Shown: piece after piece, positions 7,088 to 14,347 of the stretch
Numbering within the stretch: the first letter of the stretch is position 1
Layout: each line of letters begins with the position of its first letter
Origin: a virus
Direction: 5' to 3' (one strand)
DNA: 64,000 bases
IMG/VR virus record: IMGVR_UViG_3300017991_000002
Span: 124,001 to 188,000 of that record
Notes under the pieces: model-generated
What the model was told of the DNA's origin: nothing
The model's database searches: none
What the model saw: the letters and a program-made list of their open reading frames with translations, nothing else
Made by a program: the position numbers and the translations under genes

Positions 7088-7525
7088 ATGTATATAAATG
7101 GCTTCTCCGTAAGGATACCACAGGGTTTCGAGCAAAATGGCTACATTCTCATGAAGCATGAGACTGTCTACACAATCCGACTCAGAAATACTCGAGAGGA
7201 ATTGTGTGATGCTTATGTTGAAATAGACGGCCAATATGTTGGAACCTGGCAAATAGAACCAAAAAGCTCCCTGGAACTAGAACACCCGGCCAATGACGAC
7301 GGTCGATTTACGTTCTATACAGTGAGCTCGAAGGCAGGAAAGCAAGCCAACCTTCCCACAAGAGATCCCAATCTTGGGCTCATCAGGGTAACATTTACCC
7401 CAGAATTAGCATCGTTCCAGGGTTTATCCGAGGGTGTAAAGTTTCCCACATCCGATGCTGTGAGAACTTACTGGTATGGAAGAGATCCTACTCCGGGTCG
7501 GATTATTGATCCCGCTATTACTTGA
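7088..7525 (+). CDS. beta-rich protein, 145 aa, ending at an in-frame TGA
   Basis: AAAGGAGA precedes the ATG. The first 90 residues look like a beta sandwich (ILMKHETVYTIRLRN ... AYVEIDGQYVGTWQIEP ... HPANDDGRFTFYTVSS), a pattern I have seen in uncharacterised viral proteins. The frame stops at TGA 7523-7525 but continues open in the same frame for 105 codons to 7840 with similar low-complexity composition. The product may therefore be extended by readthrough, or the gene may carry a recent nonsense change. Confidence 0.65.
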   Translation: MYINGFSVRIPQGFEQNGYILMKHETVYTIRLRNTREELCDAYVEIDGQYVGTWQIEPKSSLELEHPANDDGRFTFYTVSSKAGKQANLPTRDPNLGLIRVTFTPELASFQGLSEGVKFPTSDAVRTYWYGRDPTPGRIIDPAIT

Positions 7526-7840
7526 ACATATTCTGGCAGCAGTGCAGTTATGTATTGCAGTTCCGGGGGACCCCAGTCATGTAACCTCTCCCCGGAATCC
7601 CAAGCAGGGGGAACAGGATTGTCCGGTAAAAGTGAGCAGGAGTATGATGCTCAAGATCCTGTATCGAATCCAGATACCGAGCAGCAGACAGTTATACAGG
7701 TAAGACTCGTTGAGAAGGAAATGTCCAAAGGTCCGAGGCAACTTATCGCCTCAAATTCTACCCCTTATCCTCCCCCATTGCCTGTTGGCAGAGGAGGGAG
7801 AACAGTAACCACCAGAAAATTGAATCTGGACAGTGATTAA
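7526..7840 (+). pseudogene. in-frame continuation of the 7088 gene beyond TGA
   Basis: Directly after TGA the same frame runs TYSGSSAV... and stays open to TAA at 7838-7840. It is Ser/Gly/Pro-rich and ends PPPLPVGRGGRTVTTRKLNL. I see no ribosome site before the internal ATG at 7550, so independent translation is unlikely. Either readthrough makes a C-terminally extended minor form, or this is a disabled 3' half. Confidence 0.45.
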
Positions 7841-7845
7841 ACCTC

Positions 7846-7866
7846 GGTCCGTGCGGGGCCCTTTTT
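7846..7866 (+). terminator. short possible terminator
   Basis: GGTCC (7846-7850) can pair with GGGCC (7856-7860) with one G-U pair and a 5-base loop; CTTTTT follows. A weak stem, right after the stop of the 7088-7840 frame. Confidence 0.4.
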
Positions 7867-7882
7867 ACAGAGGAGAAAATAT

Positions 7883-8050
7883 ATGGAACATATCTCACGA
7901 GCAATTTGTGGCTCCGTAGCATTTGCTGCCGCAGCCGCTCTCATTATTATTAAGGGGAGTATTGCGTGGCCTATTGTCTTTATTTTCGTTGGCTTAGCTG
8001 TTATGTCTTCATCTTTGGGAGGAGAGGAAGAGGAGAAGAAGGATGGTTAA
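7883..8050 (+). CDS. small two-helix membrane protein, 55 aa
   Basis: Two hydrophobic stretches (VAFAAAAALIII about 12-23; IAWPIVFIFVGLAVM about 27-41) are followed by an acidic tail (GGEEEEKKDG). GAGGAG lies upstream of the ATG. It overlaps the next gene by eight bases. Its size and topology would fit a holin-like or membrane-accessory protein, but nothing specific supports that. Confidence 0.55.
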   Translation: MEHISRAICGSVAFAAAAALIIIKGSIAWPIVFIFVGLAVMSSSLGGEEEEKKDG

Positions 8051-8321
8051 GACAAGAAGACCAGTCTTTTATACCATAAAAAAGAGTGAATTCTTGTTTG
8101 AAGAGATGAATCGTATAGGGCTGAAGTTGAAGAATATGAGGGATATGGTTACATCGGACAGAAGAATATCGAAAAGAGAATGGGAGGAGTTTATACTGAA
8201 TTCTGCAGAGTCTCAGAAGATGATAAAGGATTGGACAAAATGTGTGGCTGTTTTGAAAGAGACCATAAATGATCAGAGAATAAAACCAAATAAAGAGGAG
8301 ATTGAGAGTGATGATATTTGA
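8043..8321 (+). CDS. hypothetical helical protein, 92 aa
   Basis: Not recognised. Basic and helical, possibly coiled coil, with no membrane segment. Translation begins inside the previous gene after GAGAAGAAGG and overlaps the following gene. Confidence 0.55.
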   Translation: MVKTRRPVFYTIKKSEFLFEEMNRIGLKLKNMRDMVTSDRRISKREWEEFILNSAESQKMIKDWTKCVAVLKETINDQRIKPNKEEIESDDI

Positions 8322-8547
8322 CCTGGAAAGACTTGAAGATAAGTGGTGTCCATACATCAGAATCACTGTGCTCGAGGATGGGAGATTTTTGTCTAATAGG
8401 GGAGAGATAGCACACCCTGAGGAGTCAAAAACACTCTGCCAATGCATAGGACCAAAATGTATACTCTGGGAATGGGATGTAGTGAATAAATCCGGGTACT
8501 GTTCAGGGTGTAAGGATGATGAAATGATTTCAAGGGATTACTCATGA
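8308..8547 (+). CDS. hypothetical small Cys-rich protein, 79 aa
   Basis: The GTG at 8308 lies seven bases after GAGGAG; the ATG at 8311 is an equally possible start. Cysteines occur as C-x-C and C-x4-C...C-x2-C (KTLCQCIGPKC; GYCSGC), suggesting a zinc or redox site. I do not recognise the family. It overlaps the next frame by ATGA. Confidence 0.55.
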   Translation: MMIFDLERLEDKWCPYIRITVLEDGRFLSNRGEIAHPEESKTLCQCIGPKCILWEWDVVNKSGYCSGCKDDEMISRDYS

Positions 8548-8726
8548 ATTCCGATCACGAAGCCAACACCAATATTTGTATTGTAGAGCTATCCTTCATC
8601 GATGGGTTATTTTTTGATTTATTGTCCTTCTGCATCGGGGGAATGTTCTATTCTATGCTTTGTGTTTCACTAACACTACACAGTATTTATTTGGAGGTCT
8701 TTGGAGTTACTTTGATAGACCTCTAA
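8544..8726 (+). CDS. possible small membrane protein, 60 aa
   Basis: A frame of 60 codons starts in an ATGA overlap after AAGGGA and encodes one long hydrophobic stretch (GLFFDLLSFCIGGMFYSMLC and onward). It fills the gap before the peptidase gene. Composition alone supports it, so it could be spurious. Confidence 0.4.
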   Translation: MNSDHEANTNICIVELSFIDGLFFDLLSFCIGGMFYSMLCVSLTLHSIYLEVFGVTLIDL

Positions 8727-8740
8727 GAAAGGAAATAGGA

Positions 8741-9460
8741 ATGAAAATCTTAAAGAACGGAACAATCGTTACTGATCATCGACTTGACCGCATCCCAAGC
8801 TTCGATAGAGAGAGTAGGAAGTTCTGTATTACTTCCCGCCTCGAGACATCAGCTCCTATTCAAACAAAGATGTGGGAATTGGAACACTACCTGGATCAGG
8901 GACAGGAGGGGGCATGTGTAGGATTTGGTATTTCCCATGAGCTATTGGCCACGCCTAAAGACGCCCCTTATCCTTATGTCAATAACGAGTATGCAAAGGA
9001 ACAGATCTACTGGGAAGCACAGAAGATCGATCCTTGGCCAGGCGGTGCATACCCTGGAGCCAGCCCTTTTTATGAAGGCACTTCAGTCCTGGCTGGTGTT
9101 AAAATAGCCAAGAGCATTGGCTGGTTCGACTCATATTACTGGGCATTCTCCCTGAATGATCTGATGAAGGGAGTATCACAGGAAGGTCCAGCTGTCTTGG
9201 GAGTTAATTGGTATGAAGGTATGATGGATACCGATGCAGCCGGGTATATAAGGCCTACGGGCTCTTGCATAGGTGGTCACTGTATCTGTGCAATAGGGAT
9301 CAATAAAGAAGATGAATACTTTACCCTTCACAATTCCTGGGGGGACTGTTGGGGAGATGATGGTCGATGTCGTATATCCTTTGCTGATATGAGGAGACTC
9401 CTGAACGAGAATGGCGAGGCCTGCTTTTTTGTCGGCCGGCATGTAAAATTACCGAGGTGA
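8741..9460 (+). CDS. papain-like (C1 family) cysteine peptidase, 239 aa
   Basis: The papain catalytic constellation is present: Q53 six residues before C59 in LDQGQEGACVGFG, H180 in GGHCICAIG, and N198 in HNSWGDCWG. There is no clear signal peptide or propeptide, so the enzyme appears directly active and cytoplasmic or virion-borne. The ATG at 8741 follows AAAGGA; upstream codons in frame lack a site. Phage papain-like enzymes are uncommon; targets could be host proteins or phage precursors. Confidence 0.8.
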   Translation: MKILKNGTIVTDHRLDRIPSFDRESRKFCITSRLETSAPIQTKMWELEHYLDQGQEGACVGFGISHELLATPKDAPYPYVNNEYAKEQIYWEAQKIDPWPGGAYPGASPFYEGTSVLAGVKIAKSIGWFDSYYWAFSLNDLMKGVSQEGPAVLGVNWYEGMMDTDAAGYIRPTGSCIGGHCICAIGINKEDEYFTLHNSWGDCWGDDGRCRISFADMRRLLNENGEACFFVGRHVKLPR

Positions 9461-9463
9461 TAC

Positions 9464-9937
9464 ATGTCTGAGTATAAGAGACCTGGCACTTTAGCGGGAG
9501 AAACGGATAAATTGACCACAGGATGCGGCAATCTCTACGTTACCCTAAACAAAGACAAGGGAGGAATAAAAGAATGTTTCTGCGTCTTGGGGAGATCAGG
9601 AGGTTGCCCAGCAGCACAGACTGAAGCAATAGGCCGTCTTATATCCCTTATGCTAAAAGAAGGGGTTTCCAGAAAAGAAATTGCCCAACAGTTAAGAGGG
9701 ATACGTTGCCACAGTCCCCATACTGAGGAGGGTACTGAAGTTCTATCCTGTGCGGATGCTATAGGAATTGCTATGGCCAGAAGATCTGGAATGGCTGTTC
9801 AGGTCGAAAAGGAAATGACATCCGAGAAAAAAGATATCGAGCCATCTAGGGGGGCTTGTCCTGACTGTGGCTCCGCCGTGGTGTATCAGGAAGGTTGTTT
9901 AAAGTGTATGTGTTGTGGCTATAGTGAGTGCGGATAG
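9464..9937 (+). CDS. stand-alone TSCPD-domain protein with RNR-type C-terminal finger, 157 aa
   Basis: Residues about 15-100 match the TSCPD module found at the end of B12-dependent (class II) ribonucleotide reductases: TTGCGNLYVTLNKD, GGCPAAQTEAIGRLISL, and a counterpart of the LSCPDAI motif, here LSCADAI. Residues 131-157 match the cysteine-rich redox tail of those enzymes (CPDCG ... CCGYSECG). The catalytic barrel is absent. It might supply the reductant/regulatory tail in trans to a phage or host reductase, or be a repurposed zinc protein. It sits in a run of zinc-ribbon genes. Confidence 0.8.
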   Translation: MSEYKRPGTLAGETDKLTTGCGNLYVTLNKDKGGIKECFCVLGRSGGCPAAQTEAIGRLISLMLKEGVSRKEIAQQLRGIRCHSPHTEEGTEVLSCADAIGIAMARRSGMAVQVEKEMTSEKKDIEPSRGACPDCGSAVVYQEGCLKCMCCGYSECG

Positions 9938-9950
9938 GAAGGGGTATGTT

Positions 9951-10178
9951 ATGAGAATTGAAAGGGAGAAAGGGTCTAATTGCAAAGGTATAATGGGATT
10001 ATTATTCGGCCATAACTTTGTCCCCTGCTATAACAGAACAATAATTCCTCCATCTCTTCACGGAGCCCGTCTTGAAGGGAGTATCAAGGAAATGATTAAA
10101 GCTCTCTCTAAAGTGGAGGAGAGATATGTTCACAGTATTTGCAGAAGGTGCGGGAAGGTAATTAATGAGAAGGGTTAA
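9951..10178 (+). CDS. small protein with single CxxC knuckle, 75 aa
   Basis: GGAAGGGG precedes the ATG at 9951. The C-terminus ICRRCGKVINEKG forms one zinc knuckle; an earlier pair of cysteines (residues about 10 and 25) might complete the site. Function unknown. Confidence 0.55.
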   Translation: MRIEREKGSNCKGIMGLLFGHNFVPCYNRTIIPPSLHGARLEGSIKEMIKALSKVEERYVHSICRRCGKVINEKG

Positions 10179-10179
10179 G

Positions 10180-10401
10180 ATGAAGACTTCTACATTATTA
10201 TGTGATAGCGTAAACCCTTACGATCCAGATATCCATTGCGATAGACCTCTCGGTCATGATGGATTTCATAGAAGCGGGTTTGCACGATGGGGAAGTAGAG
10301 GATCGGGGGATAACCATATACCGAGCATATGTGACTACAATCATTATAGAGATTACGATCACTCAGTGTTAGGAGGCATGCATGAGATCAAGAAGAACTG
10401 A
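10180..10401 (+). CDS. small Cys/His zinc-finger-like protein, 73 aa
   Basis: The ATG at 10180 follows AGAAGGG. The pattern C...C-D-R-P-L-G-H-D-G-F-H (about residues 8-30) recurs in small uncharacterised phage proteins and probably binds zinc. The rest is rich in Tyr, His and Asp. It overlaps the next gene by 20 bases. Confidence 0.55.
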   Translation: MKTSTLLCDSVNPYDPDIHCDRPLGHDGFHRSGFARWGSRGSGDNHIPSICDYNHYRDYDHSVLGGMHEIKKN

Positions 10402-10732
10402 TTTGGATCTTTCAACGGTTCAGTTTAAGACGAGTATCAACCTTAGTATCATTAAGGAAACTGAGGAGGCGTGCAGGGGCATTACTACTGACCACGAAAA
10501 GGAGGAAAGGCTGAGCAAGCCTGAGTGCCGTACGTGCCACTACATCAGGAGATCCAGGATAGGCGGAGCTGCAATGACCCAGGCATTATGTTCCTTCTGT
10601 GGAACAGAAATGATGTTTAGTAATACCTGTGTTGATGTCCTTTGTCCAGACTGTGCAAAGAAGCACGAATTGTGTAAACATTGTGGAGGCGACCTGAGGG
10701 ATAGAATGAGAAGGAAGCTGGAAAGAAGGTAA
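10382..10732 (+). CDS. zinc-ribbon protein with three CxxC-type knuckles, 116 aa
   Basis: TTAGGAGG precedes the ATG. The C-terminal half contains CRTC, CSFC, CPDC and CKHC pairs (about residues 50-105), enough for two zinc ribbons. The tail RDRMRRKLERR is basic. The paired ribbons resemble nucleic-acid or protein adaptor domains; no specific family recognised. Confidence 0.6.
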   Translation: MRSRRTDLDLSTVQFKTSINLSIIKETEEACRGITTDHEKEERLSKPECRTCHYIRRSRIGGAAMTQALCSFCGTEMMFSNTCVDVLCPDCAKKHELCKHCGGDLRDRMRRKLERR

Positions 10733-10737
10733 TCATC

Positions 10738-11736
10738 ATGCAAGACCCTGCATTCAATTATGAAATAATGATCAATGATCCTGTACGATTGCTTATACTT
10801 GAAAGTATTAAGAAGATTACCAGTGATCCTGTAGAGGTTAGAAGAAATTCGGCAGTTATTCATTACAGCAGGATACCCGAAATAGTGTCAGTTATCTGCC
10901 CTTTCGGTGAAGATCAATTTCAGATAGCCTCTGCCGCTCATGCTTTTCCAGCCATCTCCACAAGAATGGGTACGATTCCAGTACATTATGACACATATCA
11001 CAACCGGGCTATTCACGATATGAGCTTTGACTCCCTGGCAAAGGAAATTGCCTTTCAGATCGATAAGAGGTGTTTGGATCTTATGGAGGATTCTGCATGT
11101 TTTAGAAGGCACTGTCCTATGGAAATAATCCTTGATAACGATACCAATCGCCGATATTTTCTTGAGGGGTATCTTGAGGACACTTTATTTGAGGTCATCA
11201 GTCGTGTAATACAGCAAAGCAGTTATCCCTCAACATTCATGGTTACTGGAGATGCCATAGCAAGGATGTTGAGACATTCTAACCACTTCATGGATTCCAG
11301 TATAACTGAAGGCCCGCCCTCTAGGTCAGAGGGGTATATTCGACACTTCGGGAATTTAGGGAATTGTACTGTATATTCAAGCCCCTTGAGGACGAATGGA
11401 ACTACTTTGATCGGGTCTTTAAGTCCACATAGTTGTCGCCAAGGAGACAGATCATTTGACTGCGGTTTCGTTTATGCTCCATATCTTCCGTTGTCATCGG
11501 TACCAGTATCCATTCCGGCCAATGCTTGGATGGAAATATCGTCACTACGACCCAGAGGGATAGAAAGTCGATACGGAGCGGTTGTTGTTAACCCAAACTT
11601 CTATGCTACCCTTCACTTCGATGTCCGTAACTCAGAAGAGCTTTTATCTGTACCGTCTACAAAACCACCTTACTATCCTAAACCAACCAAGATAGAGTAT
11701 AAAAGAAAGTTAAAGGTGATAAGAAGCAATGGTTAA
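10738..11736 (+). CDS. diverged gp23-like capsid-fold protein, 332 aa
   Basis: The C-terminal half resembles the C-terminal region of the major capsid protein in this window: FMVTGDAIARML, HFGNLGNCTVYSSPL, LIGSLSP, CGFVYAPYLPLSSVP, and the closing RYGAVVVNPNFYATL. The capsid counterparts are WVVAGVEVCNII, MKIGTLQGKWDCY, LVGYKGV, GYIYAPYIPLYETP and QYGKKVVW. T4-like phages have such a paralogue (gp24) at vertices, so a vertex or minor capsid role is a reasonable guess. The gene lies far from the late block and on the other strand. It ends with EYKRKLKVI, a motif shared with the next two proteins. Confidence 0.6.
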   Translation: MQDPAFNYEIMINDPVRLLILESIKKITSDPVEVRRNSAVIHYSRIPEIVSVICPFGEDQFQIASAAHAFPAISTRMGTIPVHYDTYHNRAIHDMSFDSLAKEIAFQIDKRCLDLMEDSACFRRHCPMEIILDNDTNRRYFLEGYLEDTLFEVISRVIQQSSYPSTFMVTGDAIARMLRHSNHFMDSSITEGPPSRSEGYIRHFGNLGNCTVYSSPLRTNGTTLIGSLSPHSCRQGDRSFDCGFVYAPYLPLSSVPVSIPANAWMEISSLRPRGIESRYGAVVVNPNFYATLHFDVRNSEELLSVPSTKPPYYPKPTKIEYKRKLKVIRSNG

Positions 11737-12187
11737 TGAACATCGTCCCATAAGGATTCTTGTTGAGGAATGGAACGGCTTCTTATCAGTACTGACTCTT
11801 GAGCACTTGAGCACTGATCAATTTGAGGGGAGAGCTGTCGAGATAATAGATGGATCCGAGCTTTGCCATCGGGGAGGGTGTGAGTGGTGCGACAGGCTTA
11901 GGTATCTTTCTGAAGATAGATTTACATTAGTGTGCAGGGGATGCGGAAAGGTTCTTGATCAGGATAATGACGATTATATAGCCTTCAAAGGAAATGTTAC
12001 AAGAGGATGGACAGGTGGTATCATAGGTCCCAACCTTACCCAACAAAACAGACTGAAGAACGTATCTGTATGGTGCATGGACTGTCGCCTTGTTCTCCTG
12101 AACTACCTTGGCGATATGTTCGAATTGAACGCCCCTCCTCTTAAAAAACCATCCTATCAGTTTAAAAGAAAATTGAGGATTGTATGA
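11729..12187 (+). CDS. zinc-ribbon protein with basic C-terminal motif, 152 aa
   Basis: Two or three CxxC-type pairs (CEWC, CRGC, CMDC) suggest zinc ribbons in the middle. The C-terminus APPLKKPSYQFKRKLRIV closely resembles the end of the preceding capsid-like protein. Starts inside that gene (8-base overlap) and ends in an overlap with the Lar-like gene. Function unknown; possibly a partner of the capsid-like protein. Confidence 0.6.
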   Translation: MVNEHRPIRILVEEWNGFLSVLTLEHLSTDQFEGRAVEIIDGSELCHRGGCEWCDRLRYLSEDRFTLVCRGCGKVLDQDNDDYIAFKGNVTRGWTGGIIGPNLTQQNRLKNVSVWCMDCRLVLLNYLGDMFELNAPPLKKPSYQFKRKLRIV

Positions 12188-12495
12188 GTCTCGAAGAACT
12201 AAAGTGTCCTGATCTCTTGCCCTGCCCATTCTGTGGGGGTGAGGCTTTTCTGTTAAAAGGACACGTAATTGTAATTCCAGGAATAAGCTATATGCTGTGG
12301 GGAGTCGGGTGTAATAATGGTACCGAACTTTGCTACTGTCTCCCCGATAAGAACCTCTTAATGTGGGGAACTCAAGAAGAAGCAATAAGCGCATGGAATA
12401 AGAGAAGTATCATAGGCAACGAAAAGTCCGACACTGCCTCCAGAAAGCTAATCCCTGATAAAGACAGGAAGAGAAAGATCAGGATTCCTTCCTAA
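12184..12495 (+). CDS. Lar-like (restriction alleviation) zinc protein, 103 aa
   Basis: LLPCPFCGGEAFL near the N-terminus, then CNN..., and EEAISAWNKR about 65 residues later, is the signature of the Lar family of small phage and prophage proteins. The founding member eases host type I restriction; most members are untested. Here the family's tail is extended by KDRKRKIRIPS, the same type of end as the two upstream proteins. GAGG five bases before the ATG. Its stop overlaps the stop of the convergent late operon. Confidence 0.75.
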   Translation: MSLEELKCPDLLPCPFCGGEAFLLKGHVIVIPGISYMLWGVGCNNGTELCYCLPDKNLLMWGTQEEAISAWNKRSIIGNEKSDTASRKLIPDKDRKRKIRIPS

Positions 12496-14033
12496 TACTT
12501 ATATCTCACCGAAAACTGGTCTCCAAGCTCTATATCAACCCCTGCCGTTAGGTTAATGTTCGTCCCCGCTACTGTATAGTCGTAGGATGCTCCCTTTGTC
12601 AGTGTAACCCCGTTCAGAATAACATATTCAGTCGTATTGATCGGTGTATTTGACAATGTCAATGTTCTGGAACTGATGATCCCTGCATTAACAATAAATA
12701 TCTCCGTACCTATCGTATCCAATCCTGGATCGGTCTGATATTTGGCGTGGATCTTTGCTCCGAGGATCAAACTTACCCCGGATTCGAACCTTACGCGGTA
12801 AGCAGGATCCCCGCCGCCACCAACAGCATAATCATACAAGAATGCTCCGTCATTTTTGGTCAAGCATACACCGTTCATGTAGATGAACTCAGAGCTCAGG
12901 ACTGGAGTGCTTGACAGATCGAAATACCCATTTGTTATGAGGGTGGAATCGACGATGAAAACATCCTCCGCCATCGGCGTTGTGAATAAGCCCTCAATTA
13001 TATCATATTGGGATCCTGTTGAGTCAACATACATCAAATGATCAGTCGCTGTTTTGACATAAATCTGGGGTCTTTCAGAGGGAGAGTACACCTCATCGGT
13101 CTGCGGGACAAACCCGTACATTTTTGAGTCAAGGACACTGTCCGGACTGATTTTATTTGCCGAAACATCCCCCAATGAAGACACTATGAACACGTCAGCG
13201 CTCGTCGAGTCCTTCACAACGAAAGAGTTGGCCCCCGCTGCATCCCCAAGGGTAGCCCGGACATCCTGTGCAGATGTAGCCAATATATGCCCAGACGATA
13301 ACGTTTGCAGCTCTAGGTTACCGGACTCCGATGCAATGACCCTTGTCCCTCCTGTCAATTTTATTGAGGGGTCCGCCGCCACCGCCGAATTGTAAACTGT
13401 CAAAGGAATACCACTCGTAAACTCTTGAGAGATCAACAGAATATCCCGAGCACTTGGGGAAGCTGGAGCTCTGAACGTGATTTCCTTCCCGGCATCAACA
13501 GTGATTATATTACCGGCCGGGGGGCCTGCTTTGTCATAGGCACCTTGAAGATTATTACCACCTGCCGTGGGAGGGACTGCATGAGCTGCCTGATTGACCG
13601 CATCGATGGCATCGGCAATTTTTGTTGTTGCCGTGATGACGCCATGAGCAGTGACCCCGTCGTCCCAATTTTCATCAGAAGGTAATCCAACCTCCGACTG
13701 GGCAGGATATACCCAGCCGGAGAACCCGAACATAACTTTAATCGCTCCCGATTGCGGGGAGGAAAAATTGACCGTAATCTGGTTCGCACTGTCTATGGTC
13801 ATGGAGGTTGGATAGATCTGAGTAGGAGGCGTTCCATTGTCAACACAGAGGTAGGTGAAAATCTCGGTATTGAGACCATGATTCACCACCCACGTCGCTT
13901 GACTTGTGAAGGACTCCTCATATCCTGAATTAATCGATTCACTAACCAACGTCCGCAGCCAGTTATCGTTATAGTTTGACTTGTCCGCCCCATCTTTCAG
14001 GAAATCGAGCTCTTCTATCAATCTTATACTCAT
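12492..14033 (-). CDS. tail fibre-like structural protein, 513 aa
   Basis: The N-terminal 100 residues are probably an attachment domain. The middle is Ala/Ser/Thr/Asp-rich and beta-structured as in fibre shafts. The C-terminal 170 residues contain two copies of a roughly 75-residue repeat (FIVDSTLITNGYFDLSSTPV ... and FIVNAGIISSRTLTLSNTPI ...), probably tip or oligomerisation domains. It is the last gene of the late block, where host-recognition proteins often lie. The exact role is inferred. Confidence 0.6.
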   Translation of the reverse strand: MSIRLIEELDFLKDGADKSNYNDNWLRTLVSESINSGYEESFTSQATWVVNHGLNTEIFTYLCVDNGTPPTQIYPTSMTIDSANQITVNFSSPQSGAIKVMFGFSGWVYPAQSEVGLPSDENWDDGVTAHGVITATTKIADAIDAVNQAAHAVPPTAGGNNLQGAYDKAGPPAGNIITVDAGKEITFRAPASPSARDILLISQEFTSGIPLTVYNSAVAADPSIKLTGGTRVIASESGNLELQTLSSGHILATSAQDVRATLGDAAGANSFVVKDSTSADVFIVSSLGDVSANKISPDSVLDSKMYGFVPQTDEVYSPSERPQIYVKTATDHLMYVDSTGSQYDIIEGLFTTPMAEDVFIVDSTLITNGYFDLSSTPVLSSEFIYMNGVCLTKNDGAFLYDYAVGGGGDPAYRVRFESGVSLILGAKIHAKYQTDPGLDTIGTEIFIVNAGIISSRTLTLSNTPINTTEYVILNGVTLTKGASYDYTVAGTNINLTAGVDIELGDQFSVRYKY

Positions 14034-14044
14034 TATATCGCCTC

Positions 14045-14335
14045 CTACAGATTCAGAAATTCCAGCGTCTCTTCAGATAAGGAAGCTTTTCCTTTCTTGG
14101 TTAATGCCTCGGCAATATCCTTTAAGGCAGATATAGCAGAAGCCACATCACTTTCCAAGGCATTAATCTTTTTTTCCAGAGCAGCCATATTTCCTGCTAC
14201 TTGTCCAGCATCTTTAGGCGCCGCTGTTCCTTTAAGTCTAGAGATCTCCCGCTGGATTTTCACCATCTCCCGTCTCACTTGTTTTTTGATACTGCCTTCC
14301 TTCGGCTTTGAAAAAATCTTCAACCCTGTCCTCAT
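14045..14335 (-). CDS. coiled-coil protein, 96 aa
   Basis: Residues 15-75 form an evident coiled coil (IQREISRL ... MAALEKKINALESDVASAI). It sits between two fibre-like genes, so it may be a fibre connector or trimerisation chaperone; this rests on position only. Confidence 0.55.
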   Translation of the reverse strand: MRTGLKIFSKPKEGSIKKQVRREMVKIQREISRLKGTAAPKDAGQVAGNMAALEKKINALESDVASAISALKDIAEALTKKGKASLSEETLEFLNL

Positions 14336-14347
14336 AATCTATCTCCT

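Noticed and set aside
7523-7525. Genome-wide reassignment of TGA to a sense codon
   Set aside because: Many other genes here end in TGA at tight ATGA overlaps (for example 249-251, 707-709, 5765-5767), so TGA is a normal stop.
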